From Asaia bogorensis (GTDB lineage: Bacteria > Pseudomonadota > Alphaproteobacteria > Acetobacterales > Acetobacteraceae), in NCBI GenBank assembly GCA_945874515.1, contig CAMCHA010000142.1, positions 1 through 6,771 of the forward strand: 6,771 nucleotides of DNA. The letters are read 5' to 3'. Shown here piece after piece: positions 6,295-6,771 of this stretch; position 1 is the stretch's first letter; each line of letters starts with the position of its first letter. The notes beneath the pieces are model-generated. The model was not told the origin of the DNA and made no database searches. It saw only the letters and a list, made by a program, of their open reading frames with translations. A program made the translations under genes and the position numbers.

Positions 6295-6771
6295 ATGGTT
6301 TCCTATGTCTTCCCGCCCCCGCCCGTTGCCGCGCTGCCGATCAAGGGCAGTGATGCGCTTTTCCCGGTGCGCCGGATTTTCTGCGTGGGCCGCAACTATG
6401 CCGAACACGCGATTGAAATGGGCAGCGACCCAACCCGCGAACCGCCCTTTTACTTCGCCAAGCCGGCGGATTCCGTGGTGATCAATGGCGCGGATATGCC
6501 TTACCCGTCCGTCACCAAATCGCTGCATCATGAAATGGAGCTGGTCGTCGCCATTGGTCGCGGCGGGCGCAATATCGCCTTGGATGATGCGCTTTCCCAT
6601 GTCTGGGGCTATTGCGCCGGCCTGGACATGACGCGCCGCGATATCCAGAATGAAGCAAAAAAAACCGGCCGCCCCTGGGATATGGGCAAGGGCTTCGACA
6701 AATCTGCCCCCATGGGCCTGCTGGTGCCGGCTGCCGGGATTGACCCGTCCAAGGGCAAGATCGAACTCAAG
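6295..6771 (+). CDS. Fumarylacetoacetate hydrolase family protein, fumarylpyruvate hydrolase/FAHD1-like (5' part)
   Basis: The first 159 codons of a cytosolic metal-dependent hydrolase; the frame stays open to the window edge. Known members cleave C-C bonds of acylpyruvates such as fumarylpyruvate (gentisate pathway) or decarboxylate oxaloacetate. Visible marks are CVGRNYAEHAIEMG at 30-43, where His38 and Glu41 match the catalytic pair of FAHD1; PFYFAKPADS at 51-60; HHEMEL with metal ligands Glu80 and Glu82; the third ligand Asp111 in GLDMTRRD; and KGFDKSAP at 132-139. The start is set by AAGGAG at 6281-6286, 8 bases upstream. It is insulated from the upstream genes by a terminator, so it probably begins a new transcription unit. 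A run of eight A residues (6657-6664) encodes Lys122-Lys123. The family is certain; the reaction (fumarylpyruvate, other acylpyruvate or oxaloacetate) is not. Confidence 0.92.
   Translation, partial: MVSYVFPPPPVAALPIKGSDALFPVRRIFCVGRNYAEHAIEMGSDPTREPPFYFAKPADSVVINGADMPYPSVTKSLHHEMELVVAIGRGGRNIALDDALSHVWGYCAGLDMTRRDIQNEAKKTGRPWDMGKGFDKSAPMGLLVPAAGIDPSKGKIELK

Noticed and set aside
6139..6600. Minus-strand frame of 153 codons over the start of the FAH-family gene
   Set aside because: It runs through the terminator and opposite a gene with intact catalytic motifs; no homology is recognised.
1..6771. CRISPR arrays, insertion sequences, tRNA or rRNA genes
   Set aside because: I saw no regularly spaced direct repeats, transposase motifs, terminal inverted repeats, cloverleaf sequences or rRNA segments on either strand.

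Overview
The window is GC-rich, densely packed bacterial DNA with codon use favouring G/C at third positions. A Tat-type signal on an ABC sugar-binding protein, glutathione metabolism genes and the protein sequences themselves suggest an alphaproteobacterium, possibly of the Rhodospirillales/Acetobacteraceae kind. The lineage is inference and no rRNA or other marker is present.

Left half, minus strand (about 1-3306): an ABC importer operon of the carbohydrate CUT1 type. In transcription order it holds a Tat-exported family 1 solute-binding protein (1951-3306), a GC-rich hairpin in the 59-base gap (1918-1942), a MalF/UgpA-like permease (929-1891), a MalG/UgpE-like permease (30-929, stop and start overlapping as TAATG), and the first codons of what is probably the ATP-binding subunit (1-23). 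The substrate cannot be read from the sequence.

Middle, 3307-3512: a divergent intergenic region that must hold promoters for both directions, plus a GC-rich, foldable leader upstream of gshB.

Right half, plus strand: glutathione synthetase gshB (3513-4463); a glutathione S-transferase one base downstream (4465-5097); a 93-base gap; a class I amidotransferase-fold gamma-glutamyl hydrolase of the PuuD/peptidase C26 family (5191-5976); a 318-base gene-free stretch with a promoter-like pair, a foldable segment and a strong Rho-independent terminator (a candidate small RNA); and the 5' part of a fumarylacetoacetate/fumarylpyruvate hydrolase-family gene (6295 to the edge).

Taken together, gshB makes glutathione, the transferase uses it, and the C26 enzyme cuts gamma-glutamyl bonds. 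This suggests, but does not prove, a small glutathione-conjugate making and trimming module beside an uncharacterised sugar-type importer. Nothing in the window is a clearly new class of system. The best leads are the gshB-GST-C26 grouping and the candidate small RNA.
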